In this document: in pieces, positions 1-7,897 of the stretch | Layout of the letters: the number at the start of each line of letters is the position of its first letter | Position numbering within the stretch: position 1 is the first letter of the stretch | NCBI GenBank assembly: GCA_018333395.1 | Contig: JAGXSQ010000042.1 | Coordinates: 1-18,661, forward strand | Reading direction: 5' to 3' | Source of the DNA: Dethiobacter sp. | Lineage (GTDB): Bacteria; Bacillota_D; Dethiobacteria; Dethiobacterales; Dethiobacteraceae | DNA: 18,661 nt | Position numbers and translations under genes: made by a program | Notes under the pieces: generated by a model | Told to the model about the DNA's origin: nothing | What the model saw: only the letters and a program-made list of their open reading frames with translations | Database searches by the model: none

Positions 1-369
1 TCCCCTCTCCCTGCGGGAGAGGGCTAGGGTGAGGGCCAGCTGAGGCGTATTTTCATCCTTCTGATGGTGCCGCAAGCGGCATGGGGTTCTACCCTGAAAA
101 TAGCATCTTCCATCTGCTTGGGCGGGTTTGAAACCCGCCCCTACGTGGTACGAGCGAGGACATAAGTGTTCCCTTCTGCCATCCCAACAATTCCCCTCTC
201 CCTGCGGGAGAGCAACCGGGCGAACACGCAGGTTCGCCCCTACAGCACCCTTCCCGGCTATTACCCTCTCCCTGCGGGAGAGGGCTAGGGTGAGGGCTAG
301 CTGAGGCGCATTCTCATCCTTCTAATGGTGCCCCCGTCTTTATGGGAGCATGGGTGTCTACCTTAAAAA
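1..369. repeat. Left intergenic region made of dispersed palindromic repeats
   Basis: There is no gene here; the stretch is almost wholly repeats. A unit of about 105 bp beginning with a hairpin (arms CCCTCTCCC and GGGAGAGGG, loop TGC) occurs as direct copies at 3-about 108 and 264-about 368. They are nearly identical for the first 65 bp and then diverge. A third copy of only the hairpin lies at 194-212. Two other hairpins sit between the copies: 120-140 (GGGCGGGTTT and AAACCCGCCC around one base) and 218-239 (GGGCGAAC and GTTCGCCC). The second 105-bp copy runs up to the stop codon of the neighbouring gene. These look like REP/MITE-like intergenic elements. No T-run follows the hairpins, so they are not clear rho-independent terminators, although they could still stabilise or end the operon transcript. 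Confidence 0.85.
94..159 (+). repeat. 66-bp palindromic repeat, left copy of inverted pair
   Basis: This block contains the perfect palindrome at 120-140 and ends in GTACGAGCGAGG. Its reverse complement recurs at 18470-18535 with 62 of 66 positions matching by my count. The two copies therefore bracket the whole polysaccharide locus in inverted orientation, about 18.3 kb apart. Both copies also have the CCCTCTCCC-type hairpin next to them. Confidence 0.85.
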
Positions 370-1572
370 TTATACCATCTCTCTCACGAGGCGAAAAGCT
401 TGGCTGATGTATTCCAAGTCCTCCCGGCTCAAGTACTGATGGCAACCAAGATAAAAACCGCTGCTGCCGACATAATCAGCAGTAGGCAGCTTTTTTGCGT
501 ACTGTTGCTGCAAATAACTATACGCCGGCTGCTGGGTCGGGATACAGCCAAACAATGGACGGGTTTCCACTCCGTGCTGTTCCAAGCTTTGCATCAATTC
601 TTTTCTGTTGATGGCATTATTCTTGATGACAATCGGATATGCTAGGTAACTTACATCTTGGGAGTAAAAAGGCAACTGAAAAATGTCTGCATAGCACTGT
701 AGTTTTTCATTTAGAAAAGCTACATTTTCTTGTCTTGCCTTGATGATGGCCTCAGCTTTTTTTATCTGCGGGATGGCTAAAGCTGCCTGAAACTCAGTTG
801 TCTTAAAATTAAAACCGATATATTCATGCGTAAACCTTGGATCAAAGGGAGCATTGCGATATGGGCATCTCCCTTCACTCCGCAGACAAACAGTGCATGC
901 GCAAGTCCTGCCGTTAGCCTTAATCCTCTTCATCAGTTGGCCGATCTTCGCATCGCTCGTTACTACAGCGCCCATCTCTCCCACCTGAATATTGTGGGCA
1001 ATATAGAATGAGTAATCTGCCAGCAGAGAGAGCGAGCCCACTTTCTTCCCTTTGTATAAGGAGCCGTGAGCCTGTGCCGCATCTTCAAAGACAATCAAAT
1101 CATACTTTTCTGCAAGAAAATTTATGGCATCCATATCATTTGGGTAACCCATTAAATGCACAGGCAGAATTGCAGCATACTCATCCGGGTCATCCGTCTT
1201 CAATAAATCGGCAATTTGATTGACATCCAAAGAAAAAGTTGCCGGGTCGATATCAACATAGACAGGCTCCATCCCTAACAGAACTATGGCATTGGTAGTC
1301 GCCACATAAGTCACAGGCGAAGTAATAATTTTTGCACCTTTTTTTATTTTCGGGAATCGCTCGTCCGCTAATAGGGCGGATAGCCCGACTAATAAGGCAG
1401 AAGTACCTGAATTTACAGCGACACAATAATCTGTCCCGATATATTCAGACCAAAGCGCTTCAAACTGTTTTACTTTTAATCCCTCTGACAGCCTACCACT
1501 CTCTAAAACATCATTGACGGCCTTTTTTTCATCTTCACCTATTACCAAGTCTCCGATTCTTACCCTTCTCAT
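370..1572 (-). CDS. PLP-dependent sugar 3-dehydratase, ColD/E1-like, with putative Fe-S cysteine cluster
   Basis: A 400-residue DegT/DnrJ/EryC1/StrS-fold protein. Visible are the N-terminal SGTSAL phosphate loop (about 55-60) and EDAAQAHG (163-170, with the Asp and Gln that hold the PLP ring). At the position where aminotransferases carry the Schiff-base lysine there is His193 (SFYIAHN). In this fold that substitution marks dehydratases (ColD, and E1/DdhC) rather than aminotransferases. Just after it is C224-x-C226-x2-C229-x6-C236, suggesting an iron-sulfur cluster as in E1. However, the first E1 ligand (Cys in EDNC) is Ala here, so the ligand set would differ. It is the last gene of the operon, ATGA-coupled (1569-1572) to the fcl/colC-like gene and near gmd. 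Its likely substrate is therefore GDP-4-keto-6-deoxymannose, on a route to GDP-colitose or a similar 3,6-dideoxy sugar. An automatic label of aminotransferase would be misleading. The fold and His substitution are seen directly; substrate and cluster are inferred. Confidence 0.8.
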   Translation of the reverse strand: MRRVRIGDLVIGEDEKKAVNDVLESGRLSEGLKVKQFEALWSEYIGTDYCVAVNSGTSALLVGLSALLADERFPKIKKGAKIITSPVTYVATTNAIVLLGMEPVYVDIDPATFSLDVNQIADLLKTDDPDEYAAILPVHLMGYPNDMDAINFLAEKYDLIVFEDAAQAHGSLYKGKKVGSLSLLADYSFYIAHNIQVGEMGAVVTSDAKIGQLMKRIKANGRTCACTVCLRSEGRCPYRNAPFDPRFTHEYIGFNFKTTEFQAALAIPQIKKAEAIIKARQENVAFLNEKLQCYADIFQLPFYSQDVSYLAYPIVIKNNAINRKELMQSLEQHGVETRPLFGCIPTQQPAYSYLQQQYAKKLPTADYVGSSGFYLGCHQYLSREDLEYISQAFRLVREMV

Positions 1573-2522
1573 TTGCCGCTTACCGCCTCATCATAATGTT
1601 CTATGAACCAGCAAAAGGTTTTATGCAAACCTTCTCGCAGGGAAATACTTGGTGACCAGCCATGCTGCCGCATGATGGCGACATCCAGTAATTTTTGCGG
1701 CATGCCGTCAGGCTTGTCAGCATTAAAAAATAAGTTCCCCTCATAGCCTGTCACAGCTTTAATAATTTCTGCTAATTCTCTGATAGAAACATCACTGCCT
1801 GCCCCAACGTTCAAAATCTCTCCGCCCACTAAATTTTCCATAAAAAAGAGACACGCATCCGCCACGTCGTCAACATACAAAAATTCTCTCTTGGCGTTGC
1901 CTGTGCCCCAGATTTCCACGGTTGACAAGCCTTTGATTTTCGCCTCAGACATTTTTCTGATTAATGCTGAAATCACATGGGAAGAATTCAAGTCAAAACT
2001 ATCGCCGCTGCCATAAATATTTGGGAAAATCAGCGAAAAGAAAGCACTGCCGTACTGACGATGATAAACCTCAGCCATTTTCATGCCGCAAAGCTTTGCC
2101 AATGCATAAGCTTCATTAGTCGGCTCCGGTTTGCCGTCCAGCAGATATTCTGTTTTCATCGGTTGCAGACTAAGTCTTGGGTAAGCACAGGAACTGGAGA
2201 CATACAATAATTTTTTAACTCCAAATTTATAGGCAGCATGCATCACATTGCTTTGGATAAGGATATTATCGTAAAAAAAAGCTGCCGGAGCGCTGATATT
2301 TGCCATAATCCCGCCTACCTTAGCGGCTACCAAAAAGACGTACTCCGGCTTCTCTTCTTGGAAAAAGGCTTCCACATCAGACTGCCTGCGCAAATCCAGT
2401 TCCCGGCTCGTGCGCAGCAAGAGGTTAGAAAACCCGGCTTCCTGCAGTTTTCTGAGTAGTGCCGAGCCAACCAAGCCGCGATGCCCGGCAAGGTATATTT
2501 TCGCAAACGGTGAAATGCTCAC
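1569..2522 (-). CDS. GDP-L-fucose synthase / GDP-colitose synthase-like epimerase-reductase
   Basis: A 317-residue SDR enzyme of the Fcl (WcaG)/ColC group, which 3,5-epimerises (Fcl) or 5-epimerises (ColC) a GDP-4-keto sugar and then reduces C4 with NADPH. The sequence shows the Rossmann motif G13-x2-G16-x2-G19, the catalytic triad Ser110, Tyr139, Lys143, and the epimerase acid/base residues Cys112 and His182. All are spaced as in E. coli GDP-fucose synthase (S107, C109, Y136, K140, H179). The start is GTG (2520-2522), 6 nt after the gmd stop. A GGAGG at 2533-2537 lies 10 nt upstream and a second purine run abuts the codon, so the exact start is slightly uncertain. The enzyme follows gmd and overlaps the 3-dehydratase gene. 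It could therefore make GDP-L-fucose directly, GDP-colitose from the 3-deoxy intermediate, or both; sequence alone does not decide. Confidence 0.88.
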   Translation of the reverse strand: MSISPFAKIYLAGHRGLVGSALLRKLQEAGFSNLLLRTSRELDLRRQSDVEAFFQEEKPEYVFLVAAKVGGIMANISAPAAFFYDNILIQSNVMHAAYKFGVKKLLYVSSSCAYPRLSLQPMKTEYLLDGKPEPTNEAYALAKLCGMKMAEVYHRQYGSAFFSLIFPNIYGSGDSFDLNSSHVISALIRKMSEAKIKGLSTVEIWGTGNAKREFLYVDDVADACLFFMENLVGGEILNVGAGSDVSIRELAEIIKAVTGYEGNLFFNADKPDGMPQKLLDVAIMRQHGWSPSISLREGLHKTFCWFIEHYDEAVSGK

Positions 2523-2528
2523 CTCCCG

Positions 2529-3674
2529 CTAGCCTCCAATCGTTACTTTGTTAGCAGTCCAGTCGATGCCCTTGTCCTGCAACAGTTTTTTCCCTTCTCC
2601 CATGGGACTTAAACCAAGCAGTTCCATATCGGCGTCAACCATTATCTTTGCCAGCTCCATGAAGGTTATCTTCGGCTCCCAGCCCAGTTTTTTCTTGGCC
2701 TTGGAAGCATCGGCAAGCAAAAAGTCAACTTCTGTCGGGCGAAAATAATTCGAGTCTATTTCAATCAAAGTATTACCCTGTCTTAAAGCCGTATTCGCCG
2801 TCAGGCTATCCTTCAACGAACGAATAATGCCCTTTTCAGCGACACCTTGACCCTGCCACTCAATTTCAATGCCGGCATACTTAAAGGTCAGTTCCACAAA
2901 CTCCCTAACGGTATGGCTTTCGCCTGTGCCGATCACATAATCGTCGGCTTCATCCTGTTGCAGCATCAACCACTGGCAGACGACATACTCTGGAGCAAAG
3001 CCCCAGTCTCTTTTTGATTCAAGATTGCCCAGATAAAGCTTCTCCTGCGTCCCAGACAGAATATTAGCAATAGCCCTGGTGATTTTTCTTGTTACGAAAG
3101 TTTCCCCACGGCGTGGCGATTCATGGTTGAAAAGAATCCCGTTGCAGGCAAAAAGATTATACCCTTCCCGATAATTTACGGCCATCCAATAGGCATAAAC
3201 CTTGGCCGCCGCATAGGGGCTGCGCGGATAGAACAGGCTTTGCTCGTTCTGGGGCGGAGCCGTTGCCCCGAACATTTCCGAAGATGATGCCTGATAAAAC
3301 TTTGTCTTTATGCCGCTTCTCCTGACCGCCTCCAAAAGCCTTGTCGTGCCAAGCGCTGTGATATCGCCGGTGTACTCAGGCATATCAAAACTGACCCGCA
3401 CATGACTCTGCGCGCCCAAATGATAAATCTCAGCAGGGCGGATATTATAAACCAGATTTGTCAACTGTCCCGCATCAGCCAAATCTCCGTAGTGCAAAAA
3501 CAGTCTGGCCTTGGGGTCATGCTTGTCTACAAAGACATGATCAATCCGCCCGGTATTAAAAGTGCTCGCCCGGCGGATAATCCCGTGAACCTCATATCCC
3601 TTGCTTAGCAAAAATTCAGCCAGATACGCCCCATCCTGCCCGGTAATACCGGTAATTAAGGCTGCCTTAGTCAT
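2529..3674 (-). CDS. gmd: GDP-mannose 4,6-dehydratase
   Basis: A 381-residue extended SDR converting GDP-D-mannose to GDP-4-keto-6-deoxy-D-mannose in the cytoplasm, the shared precursor of GDP-fucose, GDP-colitose and GDP-perosamine. It has the family N-terminus [15 protein letters not shown] (9-23), the [11 protein letters not shown] segment binding NADP, SSSEMFG (130-136, catalytic Ser/Glu) and the YxxxK pair Tyr154/Lys158 within [23 protein letters not shown] (183-198) is typical of Gmd. Length is close to the usual about 370. ATG is preceded by GGGAGA at good spacing, 14 nt after the GT10 gene stop. Substrate supply is explained by manC at the other end of the locus. Confidence 0.97.
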   Translation of the reverse strand: MTKAALITGITGQDGAYLAEFLLSKGYEVHGIIRRASTFNTGRIDHVFVDKHDPKARLFLHYGDLADAGQLTNLVYNIRPAEIYHLGAQSHVRVSFDMPEYTGDITALGTTRLLEAVRRSGIKTKFYQASSSEMFGATAPPQNEQSLFYPRSPYAAAKVYAYWMAVNYREGYNLFACNGILFNHESPRRGETFVTRKITRAIANILSGTQEKLYLGNLESKRDWGFAPEYVVCQWLMLQQDEADDYVIGTGESHTVREFVELTFKYAGIEIEWQGQGVAEKGIIRSLKDSLTANTALRQGNTLIEIDSNYFRPTEVDFLLADASKAKKKLGWEPKITFMELAKIMVDADMELLGLSPMGEGKKLLQDKGIDWTANKVTIGG

Positions 3675-3688
3675 GTATCATTCTCCCT

Positions 3689-4708
3689 TCACACTTTTAA
3701 TGTCAGACTAGCGATAATTTCCGCTGTGATCGTCTCAGCAAAATTCTCTGCACTAAACAAATGCATGGCATCACTCTTGACAAACTTCTCAATGGCAGCA
3801 AGATACCCATGATATTCTGCCGTAGACATCGTTTTAATATATTTATACAGTTCCTCATAACTTTTGAAGTTTCTTTTGTCAATGAACGTACTTGCCGGTA
3901 TAAAATCAGTAACATTTGGTGCGCCCCAGTAAACTGGCACACAACCGGCAAAAAAGCAGTCAAAAATCTTTTCGGTGATATAGCCCGGAATTTCCTTGGC
4001 GTTTTCATAGCAAATTGCAAACTTATAATCTTTTAATATTTCAGCTTTCGTTTCAACTGTTCCTTTGTACGAAGGATATTTTTTGGCCAGCAACCTTGTC
4101 AGCGGCTTAATTTTGTTTAGCCTGTTGATAATTCTGCCTTTGAAAACATATTTATCCCATCCCATGCCGTATAAGTCAAATTCCTCCGGGTGATACCGTT
4201 CAAACCAACGGATGGCATTAATCCTTTCAGTATATAATTCCAGCGGATGTCTCATAGTTTTGTTGCCTGCTATCAAAGTGCAGAGTTTATTCTTTTCATT
4301 TAGATCAAAATCTAAATTCGCGGGAATTTTGTTGGGCCAACAATATTTTAGATATCTTGTCCCATCGACCCACTGATCGTTCCAGGTAAAAATTTTCTTA
4401 AAGTATTTATGATTCTCTTTTACCCAATTGTCCGGGCGAATAAGCCCCGATTCTAAGATAATCAAAAAACTGTTTTGTTTCAATAATACAGATTTATCCC
4501 TAAAAACAGGCATTTCGTTGTATATAACAAACTGAGCTTCGTTAACATTATTAATATCCTGCGTGGCTAAAGCAAAATCCCGGGTTGCCAGCTTTTCTCT
4601 CAGTAAAGAATAGTGATAAAGACAATTGTCTCTGTTGGCAAAAGCATCGTTAAGGTCAAATATTTTGTTATCTTTATAAAATCCCACATAAAGAACTGCC
4701 TTTTTCAT
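3689..4708 (-). CDS. GT10 family fucosyltransferase-like glycosyltransferase
   Basis: A 339-residue protein ending in the signature of the alpha-1,3-fucosyltransferase family GT10. Residues 229-277 contain FAICYEN (E235, N236), GYITEKI (Tyr243, Glu246, Lys247) and VPVYWGAPNV (257-266), the GDP-sugar binding core. The N-terminal half (1-140) is the more variable acceptor domain. No signal peptide or membrane segment is seen, so it likely acts at the cytoplasmic face on a lipid-linked glycan. GT10 enzymes use GDP-L-fucose. With gmd and fcl/colC-like genes immediately downstream, the donor is GDP-L-fucose or its 3-deoxy form GDP-colitose. Its ATG overlaps the upstream stop as ATGA (4705-4708), with GAGGAG just before it. 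Confidence 0.9.
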   Translation of the reverse strand: MKKAVLYVGFYKDNKIFDLNDAFANRDNCLYHYSLLREKLATRDFALATQDINNVNEAQFVIYNEMPVFRDKSVLLKQNSFLIILESGLIRPDNWVKENHKYFKKIFTWNDQWVDGTRYLKYCWPNKIPANLDFDLNEKNKLCTLIAGNKTMRHPLELYTERINAIRWFERYHPEEFDLYGMGWDKYVFKGRIINRLNKIKPLTRLLAKKYPSYKGTVETKAEILKDYKFAICYENAKEIPGYITEKIFDCFFAGCVPVYWGAPNVTDFIPASTFIDKRNFKSYEELYKYIKTMSTAEYHGYLAAIEKFVKSDAMHLFSAENFAETITAEIIASLTLKV

Positions 4709-5697
4709 CTAAGCTCCTCAAACACTTTCTTAATTCTTTTTTCAAAAGTATAATCCTTGGACCGCTTATATCCAGATAAGCAGATTGCTTTTCTTTCCTG
4801 CTCATTGTTTAAATAATATTCAATCTGCATCGCCAAATCTTCCAGGCCGGTATAAATAGCAATTTCTTTTCCAATTGTATAGTAATCCTCTATGCCTGGG
4901 GCGTAATTAGTCACTTGAAAGCCACCATAACAAGGTATCTCAAAATTTCTCGCTTTTATTTGCTCTATCCTTTTTTGACTGCTCAAATATTCCTTGACGC
5001 TTTGCCAAGAAGACAACAAATATCTAAAATCGCTCTGTACACTATTTGATAAGTTCAGGCTAATTTTGGAGCGCAAAAAAATATCTTTGATTATTGCATA
5101 GCTGACCGATCCCTCATGCCAACCGTTACCAAAACATGTAACGCGATATCCTTTTTTGTTCAAATAGTCTATTATCCAGGCTCTGGTTGGATTTTTGCCG
5201 CCTACAAATGAAACGTCATATTTGTATTCAATATTGTCAAAATCAATATTCTCCACATAATCACCCGCACCCCATTGTGAGAGGATTACATTTTTTATGC
5301 CAAGCTGCTGATATTTCATTAAGCTATACTTATCAGTTGTGATGGAATATGTAAGTATTGGGGCTATAAATCTTGTAAAATTCTCAAAGCGCCATTGGTC
5401 ATCACAAAACCAGTTTACAGTAGTATAATTTTTCGACAAACATTCAATTGTTTTTTTTGTCACTTCGTCTCTCATCAAAATGAAAAAAATAATGTCCGGA
5501 TTATTCTCTGCTGCAAATTCCAATATGTTGTTTTGCAGTTTTTGCTTATCCTCCCAATAACCGTGATCTTCAAGCCAAAAAGGTATTACATTCCCACTGA
5601 CTTGCTGCAAGGCCGGGAGAAAGGCTGTTTTTTCCAAGGACTCGCCTCTCTCTTTAATCCCGTAATCGTATTTTAAAAATGCGGCCATTATTTTCAT
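4705..5697 (-). CDS. CgeB-like glycosyltransferase (GT4/GT1-type, GT-B fold)
   Basis: I place the start at the ATG at 5697 (330 residues) rather than an upstream in-frame codon at 5745. The 5697 ATG forms an ATGA overlap with the preceding stop and has GAGG seven bases upstream, whereas the longer form would overlap the neighbour by 52 bp. The N-terminal half (about 1-150) resembles the N-terminal Rossmann domain of CgeB/DUF3880-type proteins, with NPDIIFFIL and NWFCDDQWRF. The C-terminal half carries KISLNLS (211-217), ARNFEIPCYGGF (249-260), and a closing segment with YTGLEDL and GYKRSKDYTFEKRI. This pattern is typical of the glycosyl-transferase-1-2 domain of spore maturation protein CgeB and relatives. 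Donor and acceptor cannot be told from sequence. No membrane segment is seen. Confidence 0.85.
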   Translation of the reverse strand: MKIMAAFLKYDYGIKERGESLEKTAFLPALQQVSGNVIPFWLEDHGYWEDKQKLQNNILEFAAENNPDIIFFILMRDEVTKKTIECLSKNYTTVNWFCDDQWRFENFTRFIAPILTYSITTDKYSLMKYQQLGIKNVILSQWGAGDYVENIDFDNIEYKYDVSFVGGKNPTRAWIIDYLNKKGYRVTCFGNGWHEGSVSYAIIKDIFLRSKISLNLSNSVQSDFRYLLSSWQSVKEYLSSQKRIEQIKARNFEIPCYGGFQVTNYAPGIEDYYTIGKEIAIYTGLEDLAMQIEYYLNNEQERKAICLSGYKRSKDYTFEKRIKKVFEELR

Positions 5698-6758
5698 AGT
5701 ACGCCTCGTTTCGGCAATAATCTTTGTAAGCTTCTTGCCAAACATTGCCCCAAGCCAAACTTAAACAACGCTACACTTATGGCGGCAAAAAGCCAGTAGA
5801 CCAAAACCTTCTGCGCGCCCACACCTCCGCCGGCTCCGCCGAACCCCCAGAACATACTAGCTGAAAAAGTTTCTATCAGCAGCCTTTTTGCCTCCGACGA
5901 CTGACTTTTAAGCAGATAATTTTTGGCACATCTTACTCTGTCAATATTTTTTGCCAGTTCATATTTAACTAAAGCTTTAGCGGAAAAATTAGATTCGGCC
6001 TGCCTTGATAAATAGTAATCCATTACCTCAAAATAGTCAGCGCGTTCAGTGCGCAGACAGGCAAACTGGTAACTCCCCTGTTCAATGCTGAAGCGATAAC
6101 TCATTAGTTTTTCCTGTAGAATTACAATCGGGTGAGTCGCCAAAATCCGCAGCCACATATCCAAATCTGCGGATGTTCTGAATTTCTCCACATTAAAAGG
6201 CATCAATTCCTTATATAGCTCACTTCTAACCATGGCGCTCGGGCAGACTAAGAAGTTCAGACTTCCAAGTATTGCCTCAAATATCTCGCGAAAAAAATAG
6301 CTTTCTTTGCTCATTAATTCAAGCGGCAAGTTACTCTCGCCGATTATTTCCCCACGGCTGTTAATAAAATTGGCCAGAGTAAAGACCGCCCCGACAGCCG
6401 GGTCTTTCTGAAAAGCTGCCACCTGTTTTTCCACCATCTCCGGCAGATACAGGTCGTCAGCATGGAAAAGGGCAATATATTCACCGCTCGCTGACTGCAC
6501 CGCCCTGCTAAAGTTTCTTTCCGCCCCAATATTGACTTCGTTCCGGTAGATTTTTAGTCTGGGATCACTAAACTCACCCAATAATGACGGGGTATTATCT
6601 GTAGAGGCGTTATCAAAGACAAGTATCTCCGTATTTCGGTAGGTTTGTCCAAGGATTGAGCAGAGAGTCTGCGTTATTGTTTTCTCCGCGTTATAAACGG
6701 GTAGACAGATGCTAACCAGCGGATGTTGTTCTCTTGCCACGCCATCGGTGCGACTCAT
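5694..6758 (-). CDS. GT2 family glycosyltransferase
   Basis: A 354-residue inverting GT-A enzyme. The nucleotide-binding start is VSICLPVYNAE (15-25), followed by FDNASTDNT (48-56), NIGAERNF (76-83), a metal-binding HADD at 99-102 (DXD-like) and SADLDMWLRI, whose Asp is the likely catalytic base. The C-terminal part is an added helical region with a Gly-rich stretch and one probable membrane-anchoring segment at about 319-337, followed by a basic tail. ATG is preceded by GAGGGGG about 10 bases upstream. A 104-bp gap separates it from the preceding GT2 gene, and its stop is ATGA-coupled to the CgeB-like gene. Sugar specificity is unknown. Confidence 0.92.
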   Translation of the reverse strand: MSRTDGVAREQHPLVSICLPVYNAEKTITQTLCSILGQTYRNTEILVFDNASTDNTPSLLGEFSDPRLKIYRNEVNIGAERNFSRAVQSASGEYIALFHADDLYLPEMVEKQVAAFQKDPAVGAVFTLANFINSRGEIIGESNLPLELMSKESYFFREIFEAILGSLNFLVCPSAMVRSELYKELMPFNVEKFRTSADLDMWLRILATHPIVILQEKLMSYRFSIEQGSYQFACLRTERADYFEVMDYYLSRQAESNFSAKALVKYELAKNIDRVRCAKNYLLKSQSSEAKRLLIETFSASMFWGFGGAGGGVGAQKVLVYWLFAAISVALFKFGLGQCLARSLQRLLPKRGVL

Positions 6759-6825
6759 TTGCCGGCAGCCCCCTCGCCTTTCATGAATCCAGATTAACTA
6801 ATAACACTGTTCCACTGTTCTCCCG

Positions 6826-6834
6826 ATTGTATCA
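6826..6834 (-). promoter_or_regulatory. Weak candidate extended -10 promoter element
   Basis: The only sizeable gap inside the second half of the operon (6759-6862) contains TGATACAAT on the minus strand, an extended -10 (TGn + TACAAT). No convincing -35 lies 16-18 bases upstream. It could give internal transcription of the GT2-CgeB-GT10-gmd block, but read-through from upstream is equally likely. Confidence 0.25.
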
Positions 6835-6862
6835 CGCTCAAAGGTAAGCCCCTGAGAAACGA

Positions 6863-7897
6863 TTATAATTGTTTTCTGATCCACTTATGCTGGATCAAGA
6901 ATTTGCTTCTCTTATAAAAATTCCTTAATAACGGAATCTTGTACAATTCCCACACAAGTTTATAAAAAATACTTGGCAGAAGAAGCAAAGCTAAATCTCG
7001 TATCCAAAAAGAAGGATAGTGAGCATAATGCTTTACTATCTTTCCCAATAAAAGTCGAGTAACTGAAAGACCCTCTAGTTTGCAACCAATTATTGTCATA
7101 GGTAAACTATGAAGCATGACATTAAGCGCTTCTCTGGTAGAGTGTGTGCTATATCCAAGTTTTGGACACTCGCGAATAATCTTTATGAGTTCGCATCCAT
7201 ATATTAGCTGAATACCATCCCTTTTCCAGCGGAGTCCTCCCGATCTTAGCAGAACATAAGGAAAAGACACATAGTAGGATGGGTGGCCGGGAAGAAGAGA
7301 AAGCATTGTACCATAATGTATCCAGTTGGTTCCTATATAAAACTCTGAGTTTGTCTGCTCCCAAAGAGCTCTACGTATGACATTGGAGGATACAAAAACC
7401 GGAGCGATTTTTACAACGGCCAAGAACCTATCGGCGTTCTCACAGTAAAGATCATTCTTCTTTTCCAGCACTCTTTCTTTAAGACATTTCCTCAAATCGC
7501 TGCTATAGACCGCGTAATTAATGAAGACTACTGCCAAATCACTATGAGCCTGCAACACACTCATAACTTTGCGAATGCCCCCGGCAGCTATCTTGTCATC
7601 ATCACTGAACAGCCAAACATATTCTCCTTTCGCCCTCCTGACCGCCAGATCAAAATTTCGATCAGCCCCAACATTCTCATCATTGCAAAAATAACGTATC
7701 AACGGATACATCGCCTGATATTCCCGGATAATCTCCGCCGTACCGTCGGTTGAGGCATTGTCGGATACGACAATTTCCACGCCCTCTTCAAGCTGTGAAA
7801 CGATGCTGTCGAGAGTTTCGCGGATGGCCTGAACACCGTTATACGTCGGAATAGCTATGGACAATTTAATTTCCATCGCCGACACACCCCTACTCAT
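6863..7897 (-). CDS. GT2 family glycosyltransferase, abequosyltransferase (WbaV)-like
   Basis: A 344-residue GT-A enzyme with LSIAIPTYNG (12-21), VSDNASTDGT (44-53), NVGADRNF (75-82) and FSDDD (97-101, metal binding). The SDNASTDGT...NVG-DRNF layout and a later FYIGTNWIH segment recall Salmonella abequosyltransferase WbaV as I remember it. An enzyme moving a 3,6-dideoxyhexose would suit this position directly after the CDP-dideoxysugar genes. That specificity is inference. The C-terminus has hydrophobic, basic helices (about 300-340) suggesting membrane association. The ATG at 7897 makes an ATGA overlap with the upstream stop but has only a weak ribosome site. An internal ATG at 7876 follows AGGGGTG and may be the true start (337 residues). 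Confidence 0.88.
   Translation of the reverse strand: MSRGVSAMEIKLSIAIPTYNGVQAIRETLDSIVSQLEEGVEIVVSDNASTDGTAEIIREYQAMYPLIRYFCNDENVGADRNFDLAVRRAKGEYVWLFSDDDKIAAGGIRKVMSVLQAHSDLAVVFINYAVYSSDLRKCLKERVLEKKNDLYCENADRFLAVVKIAPVFVSSNVIRRALWEQTNSEFYIGTNWIHYGTMLSLLPGHPSYYVSFPYVLLRSGGLRWKRDGIQLIYGCELIKIIRECPKLGYSTHSTREALNVMLHSLPMTIIGCKLEGLSVTRLLLGKIVKHYAHYPSFWIRDLALLLLPSIFYKLVWELYKIPLLRNFYKRSKFLIQHKWIRKQL

Noticed and set aside
264..284. Rho-independent terminator of the operon
   Set aside because: The hairpin is strong but no T-run follows it on the minus strand, and the same element recurs as a dispersed repeat.
3..368. CRISPR array
   Set aside because: The repeats are few, palindromic and unevenly spaced, with no uniform spacers and no cas genes.
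370..1572. Sugar aminotransferase annotation
   Set aside because: The PLP lysine position is histidine, so transamination through a Schiff-base lysine is not possible.
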